From Chryseobacterium echinoideorum (lineage in GTDB: Bacteria > Bacteroidota > Bacteroidia > Flavobacteriales > Weeksellaceae): a stretch of 64,000 nucleotides of DNA. Shown piece by piece: positions 15,328 through 24,842 of this stretch (within the stretch, counting starts at the first letter, position 1; each line of letters begins with the position of its first letter). The DNA is taken from NCBI RefSeq assembly GCF_007474535.1, contig NZ_VKNW01000003.1, forward strand, positions 310,001 to 374,000. The letters run 5' to 3'. The notes under the pieces are model-generated. The model was given only the letters and a program-made list of their open reading frames with translations, was not told the DNA's origin and made no database searches. The translations under genes and the position numbers were made by a program.

Positions 15328-17700
15328 ATGAAACTACAGGTTACTGCCCTTTCGGTATTTTTGTATTTTGGTATTTCTGCGCAGCAAATTCAAAACAATC
15401 CGGGAAGCAATCACGGAAATAAATTTGAGCAGCTTGGAACCATCCTCCCGACTCCGAACGTGTACAGAACAGCTTCCGGAGCGCCGGGTCATGCGTATTG
15501 GCAGAACAGGGCAGATTACGAAATCTCAGCTTATCTTGATGAAGACAAAAGAAATTTACGAGGTTCCGAAACCGTCACTTATTACAACAACTCGCCGGAT
15601 GATTTAGATTACATCTGGTTACAGCTAGACGAAAACCAGCAATCCACAGTAAAAAAGGCTGACTATCCTTTTTCTTCCACTTTACCCAAAGACTTAAACG
15701 ATCAACAACTCAAAGTTTCAGAACTTCCCGCAAAAGATAACGGATACGGAGTAAATTTGGAAAAGGTTGCTGACGCTTCAGGAAAACCTTTAAAATATAC
15801 GGTCAACAAAACCATGATGCGTATTGATCTTCCTAAAATCCTAAAAAAGGGAGAGAAGTTTGTTTTTAAAATTGATTGGAATTATAACATTCCCAACCGG
15901 ATGAAAATGGGCGGTCGTGGTGGCTATGAAAATTTCGCAGAAGACGGTAATGATCTGTATACCATTACGCAATGGTTTCCAAGAATGTGCGTCTACAGTG
16001 ACTTTCAAGGATGGCAAAATCATCAATTTACAGGAAGAGGAGAATTTGCTTTAGTTTTCGGAAATTATAAAGTTTCGATGAATGTTCCTGCCGATCATAT
16101 TGTGGGTGGTACAGGAGAATGTAAAAATTATGAACAGGTTTTGACTTCGGAGCAGCTTGCGAGATACAGAAAAGCAGAAAAATCAACTGAGCCTGTTGAA
16201 ATTGTCACTTTAGACGAAGCTAGAAAAGCAGAAAAAAATCATTCAAAACAAAGAAAAACCTGGGTTTTTGAAGCGAATGATGTAAGAGATTTCGCATGGA
16301 CTTCGTCAAGAAAATTTGTTTGGGACGGAATGGGAGTATTAATTCCGGAGAACAATAATAAAGTAATGGCCATGAGCTTTTATCCCAAAGAAGCTTATGG
16401 TTTGTACAGAAAGTTTTCTACGAAAGCCGTTGCACACACGATAAAAACATATTCGGAATATACCGTTCCCTATCCGTATCCTGTTGCGCAGTCTGTAGAA
16501 GCTTCCAACGGAATGGAATATCCGATGATCTGCTTTAATTTCGGAAGAACAGAAAAAGATGGAACCTACTCCGAAGGCACAAAAAATGGGATGATCGGCG
16601 TTATTATTCATGAAGTAGGTCACAATTTTTTCCCAATGATCATCAATTCAGACGAAAGACAATGGAGCTGGATGGATGAAGGTTTGAATACATTCACCGA
16701 ATATTTAACGGAAGAAAAATGGGACAACAAATTCCCTTCAAAACGCGGACCGGCATGGACAATTGTTGATTATATGAAGCTTCCAAAGGATCAGTTGGAG
16801 CCCATCATGAGCAATTCTGAAAATATTATTAAGTTTGGACCGAATGCTTATGCAAAACCGGCAACAGGATTAAATATTCTTCGTGAAACCATCATGGGAA
16901 GAGAACTTTTTGATAAAGCTTTTAAAATGTATGCTAAGAGATGGGCTTTCAGACACCCTGAACCCGCAGATTTTTTCAGAACAATGGAAGATGCAAGTGG
17001 TGAAGATTTGGATTGGTTTTGGAGAGGTTGGTTCTACGGAACAGATCCTGTAGATATTGCCATTGATAAAGTTACAGTTGCAACTCCGGACTTCGCAGTT
17101 TCCCAACAGGAACGTGAAACTAAATATAACGTTGAAAAACCTCTGCAAAACGAATTTGAAGATATTTCTAAAATAAGAAACAGAGAAGATAAGAGCATTG
17201 CCTTTGAAGTAGAAAAAGACAAAAGTCTTCAGGACTTTTACTACCGATATGATCGTGGTCAGGAAAAAGTAGATACTAATAAAGAATATACCATCAAAAC
17301 AGACGAGAACGAAGTTTTGGACAAAAAAGAGCAGGATAAAATTAAAAATATAACCGCCTATCAGATTGATTTCGTTAACAAAGGCGGTCTTGTTATGCCG
17401 ATTATTCTTGAGTTTACTTTTGAAGACGGCTCAAAACTAAGAGACAAATCATCAGCCCAGATCTGGAGACACAATGAACAGAAAGTGTCCAAAACTTTTT
17501 ATTTTGATAAAAAATTAAAGTCAATACAGCTTGACCCAATGCGTGAAACGGCAGATATTGATACTTCTAACAACTTCTGGAGCCATAACGGAAGTGCATC
17601 CGAAACTTCAAAATTTCAGATATTTAAAGAAAAACAAAAAGCTACCGTAAGAGGAGGCGCCAATGGAAAAGTAAATCCGATGCAGGCTGCAGGAAAGTGA
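15328..17700 (+). CDS. Exported M1 family metallopeptidase
   Basis: A gluzincin aminopeptidase-like enzyme of 790 residues with signal peptide (about 1-19). The catalytic site is complete: HEVGH at 428-432 and the third zinc ligand E451 (WSWMDEG). The exopeptidase-type GxMEN motif appears as NGMEY about 35 residues before the zinc site. An N-terminal beta domain (about 60-300) precedes the catalytic domain, and a long C-terminal beta and charged region ends GGANGKVNPMQAAGK without a T9SS domain. It should act in the periplasm on peptides. It sits with HupE-like and DUF6702 genes, a common flavobacterial grouping. Confidence 0.92.
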   Translation: MKLQVTALSVFLYFGISAQQIQNNPGSNHGNKFEQLGTILPTPNVYRTASGAPGHAYWQNRADYEISAYLDEDKRNLRGSETVTYYNNSPDDLDYIWLQLDENQQSTVKKADYPFSSTLPKDLNDQQLKVSELPAKDNGYGVNLEKVADASGKPLKYTVNKTMMRIDLPKILKKGEKFVFKIDWNYNIPNRMKMGGRGGYENFAEDGNDLYTITQWFPRMCVYSDFQGWQNHQFTGRGEFALVFGNYKVSMNVPADHIVGGTGECKNYEQVLTSEQLARYRKAEKSTEPVEIVTLDEARKAEKNHSKQRKTWVFEANDVRDFAWTSSRKFVWDGMGVLIPENNNKVMAMSFYPKEAYGLYRKFSTKAVAHTIKTYSEYTVPYPYPVAQSVEASNGMEYPMICFNFGRTEKDGTYSEGTKNGMIGVIIHEVGHNFFPMIINSDERQWSWMDEGLNTFTEYLTEEKWDNKFPSKRGPAWTIVDYMKLPKDQLEPIMSNSENIIKFGPNAYAKPATGLNILRETIMGRELFDKAFKMYAKRWAFRHPEPADFFRTMEDASGEDLDWFWRGWFYGTDPVDIAIDKVTVATPDFAVSQQERETKYNVEKPLQNEFEDISKIRNREDKSIAFEVEKDKSLQDFYYRYDRGQEKVDTNKEYTIKTDENEVLDKKEQDKIKNITAYQIDFVNKGGLVMPIILEFTFEDGSKLRDKSSAQIWRHNEQKVSKTFYFDKKLKSIQLDPMRETADIDTSNNFWSHNGSASETSKFQIFKEKQKATVRGGANGKVNPMQAAGK

Positions 17701-17707
17701 AACTAAA

Positions 17708-17740
17708 AAAATGGCTGATTAAATTAAAATCAGCCATTTT
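17708..17740. terminator. Bidirectional terminator after the M1 peptidase
   Basis: Perfect 13-bp stem AAAATGGCTGATT (17708-17720) and AATCAGCCATTTT (17728-17740), 7-nt loop, A-rich and T-rich flanks on both sides. It serves the M1 gene and the converging minus-strand gene. Confidence 0.85.
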
Positions 17741-17743
17741 ATA

Positions 17744-18298
17744 TTACAAAATAGAAAAAGTTGATATGATTGTACTTTTCTCGTCCAATGAGTTGGGATT
17801 AGTAACCGTAATCCCATATTCTCCCGGCAACTTGTCTTTCAGTGTTATTAAATAAGAATTTTGCCCATACTTTTTACCTGTGAAATTAAGGTAATGAAGC
17901 TTATTGGTTTTAGTAGTACCAAAAGTATTTATAGAAGCCATTTCTGCTCTTCTGAATTTTTTGTTTGAGTCTAATTCAAAAATTTTAATAATTGCCATAG
18001 GATCTGTATTATTGTCTACAGCACGCACAATAAACTGAATATCATCGCCAGACTTTAGCTTCGTTGCAGAGCAGCAACCTTCAATCTGGAGCTTAGATTT
18101 TATACTTCCAAAACCGGTAATCACCATTCCCGCATTCATGGCAGAACGGGTTTGGGTCATATGTTTTTCCAGAAGCAATGTACTTTGATCAGGTTTTAGT
18201 AATAAACATTCTCCAATAAATTCCGGCTCAACTGCCGTTTGACCATAAAGGCTGATTGATGACAATCCAACCGCAGCCAATAATAAAAGTTTTCTCAT
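17744..18298 (-). CDS. Exported protein of unknown function
   Basis: 184 residues with a clear signal peptide (MRKLLLLAAVGLSSISLYGQ). The mature part is mostly beta: it contains an adjacent Cys pair in QIEGCCSATKLKSGDD and ends KLPGEYGITVTNPN, a pattern reminiscent of small beta-sandwich proteins. One other Cys lies in FIGECLLL, so a disulfide is possible. I recognise no family and see no catalytic residues. It is monocistronic, with 291 bp of AT-rich sequence upstream that also contains one copy of an 18-bp repeat found before groES. Confidence 0.7.
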   Translation of the reverse strand: MRKLLLLAAVGLSSISLYGQTAVEPEFIGECLLLKPDQSTLLLEKHMTQTRSAMNAGMVITGFGSIKSKLQIEGCCSATKLKSGDDIQFIVRAVDNNTDPMAIIKIFELDSNKKFRRAEMASINTFGTTKTNKLHYLNFTGKKYGQNSYLITLKDKLPGEYGITVTNPNSLDEKSTIISTFSIL

Positions 18299-18400
18299 TT
18301 ATATTAATTTTCTTTAATTTTTATGCAAAAATATCATTTAATTCGAGATGAAAATATATTTTATGTAAAATTATTTCACTAAAACATAGAAAATAATATC

Positions 18401-18418
18401 TGCCAAAATTTCATATTA
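18401..18418 (+). repeat. 18-bp direct repeat, left copy
   Basis: TGCCAAAATTTCATATTA. An exact second copy lies at 19555-19572; together they bracket the decayed gene 18590-19503. The rest of 18299-18589 holds nothing else I can support. Confidence 0.6.
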
Positions 18419-18589
18419 CAAATAGAAAATTAATAGTAAAGACAAAGGGGGGATCTGAGACCGTAAGAATCAATATGAAATACAGAACAGCATTATAACA
18501 GTTTATTTTAACTATAATATGATGCAGATGTATTCCTGAAAATCATAATGAATTTTTGTGAGGGATTTATTTTTTATGTTTACCCAATT

Positions 18590-19503
18590 TTAATTGCCTG
18601 GTTTAAAAACCGTCCAGTTGGCACCGTCACTGATAAACATTAATGTCTTGGTTTTGGAGGTATGGTTATCCAAGCCAATCATATAAAAATTATTTGCTCC
18701 TCCAACATTGGATGCATTAATAATATTTCCTACAGGCGTTATAATTTCAGCCGTATTTGAATTTGAAATATTACGTATAAAAATGATTGCGCCTGGTGCA
18801 GCAGTTGGATCGGGTAAAATAAAATCATCATCATTATTGGAAGGATTTACATTCACAACGTACTGGTAATATTCGCTCCATTTACAGCCAAAGTTTGAGG
18901 CGTAGAACTTATTACTCCATTTACTTCCAGCTTTGTTTTTGCTGTTCTCACCGTTGGATCTACTCCAATACCGAAATTTCCGTTTTTATCAATTGAACTG
19001 TTATAATGAAAATCGTAATTACTTGTATTGGTGGGTGAAGTTCCAAACCAAAGCTCACCTCCTCCAGTTCTGCCTGTCCTTACAACCATTGATCCTAATA
19101 AATTGGGTGCGGTTGCAAAAACATTATACGCATAACCTTCAAATGCAGAGATTGATCTGCCGTTTCATACAATTGTCGGAGCGGACGGTGTTCCTCCAAA
19201 CATCATATTATGGTAAGCAATAGATTGTGCCGTATTAGTCCCTGAGAATAATGCAATATCTATATCGGCATCCCCTTGTCCGATCATCGTAAGCAATTCC
19301 GTAGGATTTGTTGTGCCTATCCCTACCTTGCCATCTGATTTAACAGTGAAATCATTGAGTTCCTGAGTAGGAGTTGAGGAGGACGCATTGTCTTTACCTC
19401 CATCAATGTGAAAAATTCCTTTTGGATTGGTGGTATTAATTCCCACTTGTGAATAAAATAAAAGTGGACACACCATAAGTAGTAAAAATTTGTATTTCAT
19501 CAT
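18590..19503 (-). pseudogene. Decayed exported surface protein (nonsense codon plus frameshift)
   Basis: Begins with a signal peptide (MMKYKFLLLMVCPLLFYSQ) and the repeat-like VGINTTNPKGIFHIDGG and VGIGTTNPTE, typical of flavobacterial adhesin or tail-fibre-like surface proteins. The frame stops at TGA 19165-19167, yet the same frame continues with good coding sense (NGRSISAFEGYAYNVFATAP); a C-to-T change of CGA to TGA would explain it. A second break lies near 18855, where the frame shifts into NVNPSNNDDDFILPDP and runs to 18590. At least two independent lesions mean the gene is dead. No T9SS domain is visible at its end. Confidence 0.8.
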
Positions 19504-19554
19504 TTAATATTTTAATTCAAATATATAAATTAATTTCATTCAAAAATAAAAAAG

Positions 19555-19572
19555 TGCCAAAATTTCATATTA
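19555..19572 (+). repeat. 18-bp direct repeat, right copy, upstream of groES
   Basis: Exact copy of the repeat at 18401-18418, placed 92 bp before the groES start codon. The groES leader shows no normal TAnnTTTG box, so the repeat could be part of a heat-shock control site, or a scar of recombination around the pseudogene. Confidence 0.5.
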
Positions 19573-19663
19573 AGGTTAAAAATCTGCCATTTTTAAACAA
19601 TTCAAACCGGTGGCATACAATTAGAGAGTTACAAGACAGAATAACTAAAAAATTAAATATATT

Positions 19664-19942
19664 ATGTCAGTAAACTTTAAACCATTAGCAGACAGAGTTT
19701 TGGTAGAACCAATCGCTGCAGAAACAAAGACAGCTTCAGGTATTATTATTCCGGACACTGCAAAAGAAAAACCTCAGGAAGGTACCGTAGTAGCAGTAGG
19801 TCCTGGTAAAAAAGATGAGCCTACAACTGTAAAAGTGGGTGATAAAGTTCTTTACGGGAAATATTCAGGTTCTGAATTGAAATTGGAAGGAAAGGATTAT
19901 TTAATTGTAAAAGAAGGAGATCTTTTAGGAATAATTGGATAA
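19664..19942 (+). CDS. groES: Co-chaperonin GroES
   Basis: The heptameric 10-kDa lid of the GroEL chamber. 92 residues with the family start [20 protein letters not shown], the mobile loop around [18 protein letters not shown], and the C-terminal [27 protein letters not shown]. Length and motifs are normal. It should be cotranscribed with groEL but is separated from it by 448 bp containing an inserted four-helix-bundle gene. No consensus housekeeping promoter was found upstream, which may reflect heat-shock control. Confidence 0.97.
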   Translation: MSVNFKPLADRVLVEPIAAETKTASGIIIPDTAKEKPQEGTVVAVGPGKKDEPTTVKVGDKVLYGKYSGSELKLEGKDYLIVKEGDLLGIIG

Positions 19943-19949
19943 AAGCAGT

Positions 19950-20376
19950 AAGCTTTAGGCAGTAAGCAGTAAGCAATGAGAGACTACAAAAAATATGATA
20001 CTTGGAAAATTGCCCATGAGCTGGTAAAAGAAATTTATATTATTTCTGAAAAATTTCCTAAATCTGAACTTTTTGGTTTAACATCTCAAATTAGAAGAGC
20101 ATCAGTCTCTATTCCAACAAATATTGCCGAAGGTTGCGGAAGGTCTACCGATAAAGAATTTGCAAGATTTTTAGAAATAAGTATTGGTTCAACAAATGAA
20201 ACAGAATATTTGCTTCTTCTTTCTTGCGAGCTAGGCTTCACAACCGAAGAAAACTTACAAAGCCTTAATCCTAAACTGAATTTAATCAGACAGAAACTTA
20301 TACAACTTAGAAAAAATTATTAAATAATAATTAACAGCTTAAAGGTGAAAAGCTTACTGCTTATCGCCTAAAGCTT
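19950..20376. mobile_element. Four-helix-bundle (S23) gene bounded by 25-bp inverted repeats
   Basis: The left arm 19950-19974 (AAGCTTTAGGC...CAGTAAGC) and the right arm 20352-20376 (GCTTACTG...GCCTAAAGCTT) are inverted copies matching at 23 of 25 positions. They enclose a single gene, whose ATG begins one base after the left arm. The left arm itself contains the direct repeat GCAGTAAGC. The unit interrupts the groES-groEL operon. This is the layout of a small transposable cassette without a known transposase. No target-site duplication is obvious. Mobility is inference. Confidence 0.55.
19976..20323 (+). CDS. Four-helix bundle protein (S23 / 23S rRNA IVP family)
   Basis: 115 residues, all helical. 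Family signatures: YKKYDTWKIAHELVKEIY, FGLTSQIRRASVSIPTNIAEGCGR and EFARFLEISIGSTNETEYLL. The family is named after ORFs in intervening sequences of 23S rRNA; relatives also occur as orphans and as Avd proteins of diversity-generating retroelements, where they form a basic pentameric barrel binding nucleic acid. No reverse transcriptase or rRNA is near. The gene sits within inverted repeats between groES and groEL and is co-oriented with them, so it is probably transcribed with the operon. Confidence 0.9.
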   Translation: MRDYKKYDTWKIAHELVKEIYIISEKFPKSELFGLTSQIRRASVSIPTNIAEGCGRSTDKEFARFLEISIGSTNETEYLLLLSCELGFTTEENLQSLNPKLNLIRQKLIQLRKNY

Positions 20377-20378
20377 AA

Positions 20379-22016
<1,638 letters not shown>

Positions 22017-22045
22017 CAGCGTGTCGCTGAGACAATTTAATATAC

Positions 22046-22073
22046 TAACCGTTCTGCTTTTGTGGAGCGGTTA
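22046..22073 (+). terminator. groEL terminator
   Basis: TAACCGTTC (22046-22054) pairs with GAGCGGTTA (22065-22073), one G-U pair, followed by a T run. The stem core (AACCG/CGGTT) resembles the terminator part of the repeats further downstream. Confidence 0.8.
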
Positions 22074-22134
22074 ATTTTTTTTAATAATTTATCAAACAAA
22101 ACACCATAAATAAAATTGAAAAATTACCAATATT

Positions 22135-22165
22135 TTGCAAAAATCAAGTTTAATTTATACCTTTG
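22135..22165 (+). promoter_or_regulatory. Promoter of the AAA15 ATPase gene
   Basis: TTG (22135-22137), a 20-nt spacer and TACCTTTG (22158-22165) match the Bacteroidota consensus. Transcription would start about 6-8 bp before the ATG at 22178, so the mRNA is nearly leaderless. Confidence 0.55.
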
Positions 22166-22177
22166 AAAAAAATCTAT

Positions 22178-23392
22178 ATGCTTATATCTTTTAAATTTAA
22201 AAATTTTCTTTCATATAAAGATGAAGTTCAACTTTTGATGAGTAGTGTAAAAGCATTTAAAGAATTAAAAAAAAACAATGTATTTATTAAAAAAGACTTT
22301 GAATTACTCAAAACTGCCGCTATTTATGGCTCAAACGGTGGAGGTAAAAGTAATTTTATAAAAGCAATGGGATTCATGAATAAGTTAATTCATAATTCAT
22401 TTGCCGATTCTTTAAAAAAGCCTGAAGATAGGTTTGATTATGATCTTCAATTCAGACTTAATAATGTATCTGAAAAAGCTCCGATTGAAATGGAAGTTGT
22501 TTTTATTAAAAACAATATAATTTACAGATACGGATTCCAAGTTAACAACAATATAATTATCAAAGAATGGCTTTTTCAAAAAAAAGAGGTTGAAACCCGT
22601 TTATTTGAAAGATATTTAAATGATTTTCAAATAAATAATAATAGTTTTTCAGAAGGAAATAAATACAAAAAAAATATAAATAATAATGTACTATTTTTAA
22701 GCTATTTGGCTCAGAATAATGCACCCGTTTCCTCAGAAATATTTGAGTGGTTTTATGGAATTAATGCCACAAATGCCCTCAGTAATGATAATTATGAAAA
22801 ATTGACAAAATCTCTACTTAAAGAAGATTCTAAATTTAAAATTTGGCTAAGTTATGCAGTTAAATTTTTGTCTATATCAAATGTTGAATTAGATAATGAA
22901 AACAATATTGTAACTTATCATAACAAATTTGATAACAATGATTTCATTATTGACTCGGTTGCCTTTGATTTAGATTATGATGAAAGTCAAGGAACCATAA
23001 AATTAATTTACTTATTAGGAGCTATTTATCATACTCTTGTTAACAATGAGATATTATTTATCGATGAATTAGATTCAAAGTTACACCCGAACCTTACTAA
23101 AAAAATAATTAATTTTTTTCATGAGTTTAATAATAATTCACAATTTGTTTTCACATTGCATGATTCCAGTCTTTTGGATAAAAAAATATTTAGGCGTGAT
23201 CAAATATGGTTTGTTGATAAAAATAAATTTGGCTCATCAGAACTTTACTCTTTATCGGACTTTGATTCGTCAGTTGTAAGAAGTACATCTGATTACAGAA
23301 AAAAATATTTAGAGCTTACTTTTGGAGCTGCAGATTCAATTGATATTTCGGAACAACTAATTGATTTACTCTATGACAAAGCTAAATCGTAA
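22178..23392 (+). CDS. AAA15-family ABC-type ATPase (RloA/AriA-like), putative defence
   Basis: A 404-residue SMC/ABC-type ATPase. Walker A GSNGGGKS is at 51-58, the signature-like ESQGTIKL at 269-276, Walker B ILFIDELD at 292-299 with E297 as likely catalytic base, and the switch His at 328 (TLHDS). The insert between (60-260) is Asn/Lys-rich and probably helical. AAA15 proteins of this shape occur in RloAB, PARIS (AriA) and abortive-infection systems, where they sense phage and release an effector. It overlaps a small downstream gene by 20 bp. The sequence is more AT-rich than groEL. The start is fixed by the promoter. Confidence 0.8.
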   Translation: MLISFKFKNFLSYKDEVQLLMSSVKAFKELKKNNVFIKKDFELLKTAAIYGSNGGGKSNFIKAMGFMNKLIHNSFADSLKKPEDRFDYDLQFRLNNVSEKAPIEMEVVFIKNNIIYRYGFQVNNNIIIKEWLFQKKEVETRLFERYLNDFQINNNSFSEGNKYKKNINNNVLFLSYLAQNNAPVSSEIFEWFYGINATNALSNDNYEKLTKSLLKEDSKFKIWLSYAVKFLSISNVELDNENNIVTYHNKFDNNDFIIDSVAFDLDYDESQGTIKLIYLLGAIYHTLVNNEILFIDELDSKLHPNLTKKIINFFHEFNNNSQFVFTLHDSSLLDKKIFRRDQIWFVDKNKFGSSELYSLSDFDSSVVRSTSDYRKKYLELTFGAADSIDISEQLIDLLYDKAKS

Positions 23393-23792
23393 ACAGGGTA
23401 ATCGATCTGCAGTCGAAAAAAAGCCAACAATTTCTTTCTGTTTTTCAAAATTAGATAGAAATCAAGGGCAAACTGTCAAGCAATGGGAGGAAAAAGGGCT
23501 TTTATCAATATTCATAACCCGAACACAGCAAATTGGAAATTATTTATACCAAGAAGCTTTAGCTAATAAGTTAATAAAACAGTATACAAAAGTAGGATTT
23601 CCACCTGAATCTGAATTTAAGCCACCGACCCATGTTAATCCGCAATATTGGGCTGTAATACATATAACTCCCAACAGTAAAGAAGTTGTAGCAGGATATA
23701 TTGATGAAAATGTCTTTTATATAATTTTTTTAGATGAAGAACATAAATTTTGGCCAACAAATATACAAAACAGAGGCAAAAATAGAAGGTAA
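23373..23792 (+). CDS. Small partner of the AAA15 ATPase, candidate effector
   Basis: 139 residues, no signal or membrane segment. The basic N-terminus (TKLNRKQGNRSAVEKK) is followed by a helical part (WEEKGLLSIF to ANKLIKQY) and a C-terminal beta part, WAVIHITPNSKEVVAGYIDENVFYIIFLDEEHKFWP. The last pattern (strand, turn, strand ending LDxxHxFxP) resembles the core of RelE/ParE-like toxins, but I cannot confirm this. It is neither RloB nor AriB by the features I know. The 20-bp overlap with the ATPase indicates coupled translation. Effector or toxin activity is inference; the ATG at 23373 is preferred to TTG 23361. Confidence 0.6.
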   Translation: MTKLNRKQGNRSAVEKKPTISFCFSKLDRNQGQTVKQWEEKGLLSIFITRTQQIGNYLYQEALANKLIKQYTKVGFPPESEFKPPTHVNPQYWAVIHITPNSKEVVAGYIDENVFYIIFLDEEHKFWPTNIQNRGKNRR

Positions 23793-23841
23793 ATTATTCT
23801 CTACAAAGTATATTATATATCACTTATAGATTAAGAATCTC

Positions 23842-23920
23842 CTGCTAGAGCAAGCGTCTTACTCGTACCCACAAATATAAAAACCGTTCAATCCAGAGCG
23901 GTTTTCCATTTCAAAACAAA
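23842..23920 (+). repeat. Dispersed palindrome-plus-terminator repeat, copy 1
   Basis: Starts CTGCTAGAGCAAGCG, includes a degraded palindrome of the GCGAGCG/CGCTCG type and the hairpin AAACCGTTC (23881-23889)/GAGCGGTTT (23896-23904), and ends CCATTTCAAAACAAA. It aligns over its whole length with copy 2. It lies behind the ATPase/partner pair and may end their transcript. Confidence 0.7.
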
Positions 23921-24068
23921 CCCCGCTGCCGCACGAATCCCTTCGTGTGGTCTTTGTATAAAAAACAACCTTTACTAATCAGATTCCCCCGCTGGTGCGA
24001 GCGTCTCGCTCGTAACCACAAACATACAAACCGCTCCCATCCGAGCGGTTTTTCCATTTCAAAACAAA
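23921..24068 (+). repeat. Dispersed palindrome-plus-terminator repeat, copy 2
   Basis: Contains a palindrome CCGCACGAA/TTCGTGTGG (23929-23950), a second palindrome built on GCGAGCG-TCT-CGCTCGT (about 23998-24013) and the hairpin AAACCGCTC (24028-24036)/GAGCGGTTT (24043-24051), ending CCATTTCAAAACAAA. The part from 23989 is a diverged direct repeat of copy 1. No gene fits in 23793-24102. Confidence 0.75.
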
Positions 24069-24102
24069 TTCTTAAGTTTACAGGTTTTCAAATAAGATAA
24101 TC

Positions 24103-24666
24103 ATGATAGATGAAATTTTAGTACAAAAAATGATTGAAGATAAAATACATCCCGATTATAAAATCTTCAAGCTCTATGATACACAACCTTACATATTTAT
24201 TTTTTGGAAACACAAAAAGTATGATAAGGATGATGAGAGAGGAATGCTAATTGGAGTTGGACCGATCGTTTACGATAAAGAAAAAAAAGATTATACAATA
24301 TTAGGTTCTGGATCCAATAACGAGCATTATTACAAACACTTACCTAAGAATCTTTTTGAAGAATATAGGGTTATCAACTCTTTTGAAAGTATTAAAGCTG
24401 GAATTTTAAGAAGAAAATATGTAAATACTGATGATATTGATAGATTATGTCAAATTATAACTAACGGTTGGGGTTATACTGATTTTGACATATACTCTCC
24501 TTCTGGTTATAGTATTGAAACGCATTCTGTCGTAGTCTTAAAAGATAAGATTCATCAGGAAATTCTAATTGATTTTTGGAATAAAATAAACTATCAATAT
24601 GAAATCATAAATGATACAGAAATATTACTTTGGAAAATAAAGGATGAGAAAAACATAAAAAAATAA
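24103..24666 (+). CDS. Orphan protein of unknown function in the repeat-rich island
   Basis: 187 residues, soluble, rich in Tyr, Ile and Lys, with no signal peptide. Patterns such as KIFKLYDTQPYIFIFWKHKK, YTILGSGSNNEHYYKHLP and a C-terminal strand-helix-strand (HSVVVLKDKIHQEILIDFW) recall the alpha/beta folds of polymorphic-toxin immunity proteins, but no family can be named. It lies alone between two copies of the dispersed repeat and is AT-rich, so it looks acquired as a single cassette. No toxin is next to it. Confidence 0.6.
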   Translation: MIDEILVQKMIEDKIHPDYKIFKLYDTQPYIFIFWKHKKYDKDDERGMLIGVGPIVYDKEKKDYTILGSGSNNEHYYKHLPKNLFEEYRVINSFESIKAGILRRKYVNTDDIDRLCQIITNGWGYTDFDIYSPSGYSIETHSVVVLKDKIHQEILIDFWNKINYQYEIINDTEILLWKIKDEKNIKK

Positions 24667-24773
24667 TCCCCAGATAATGCGAGCGTCTCGCTCCGCTCCG
24701 CAAAGATTCTCCCGACTTTGAGTAATTAACAAAAAAAAACGCTTCACACAAGCGGTTTTCACTTTTCCAAATG
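24664..24773 (+). repeat. Dispersed palindrome-plus-terminator repeat, copy 3
   Basis: Contains GCGAGCGTCTCGCTC, a middle part AAAGATTCTCCCGACTTTG and a hairpin built from AACGCTT/AAGCGGTT followed by TTTC. It starts at the stop codon of the upstream gene, so it probably acts as its terminator. More diverged than copies 1 and 2. Confidence 0.6.
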
Positions 24774-24842
24774 TCACATATTTCCAATCCTCCATTTTTT
24801 CCTATATTTAAAACATATTTTTCAACCCAAACCTCCACACCC

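Noticed and set aside
19165-19167. In-frame TGA read as selenocysteine or a programmed stop
   Set aside because: No SECIS-like hairpin follows, selenoproteins are not expected here, and the gene also carries a later frameshift, so simple decay is more likely.
19600-19640. Sigma-54-like site (TGGCAT) before groES
   Set aside because: The GC element at -12 is missing and spacing is wrong; chance match.
22163-22177. TTG start for the AAA15 ATPase
   Set aside because: It overlaps the -7 element of a good promoter; ATG at 22178 fits the family start MLISFKFKNF.
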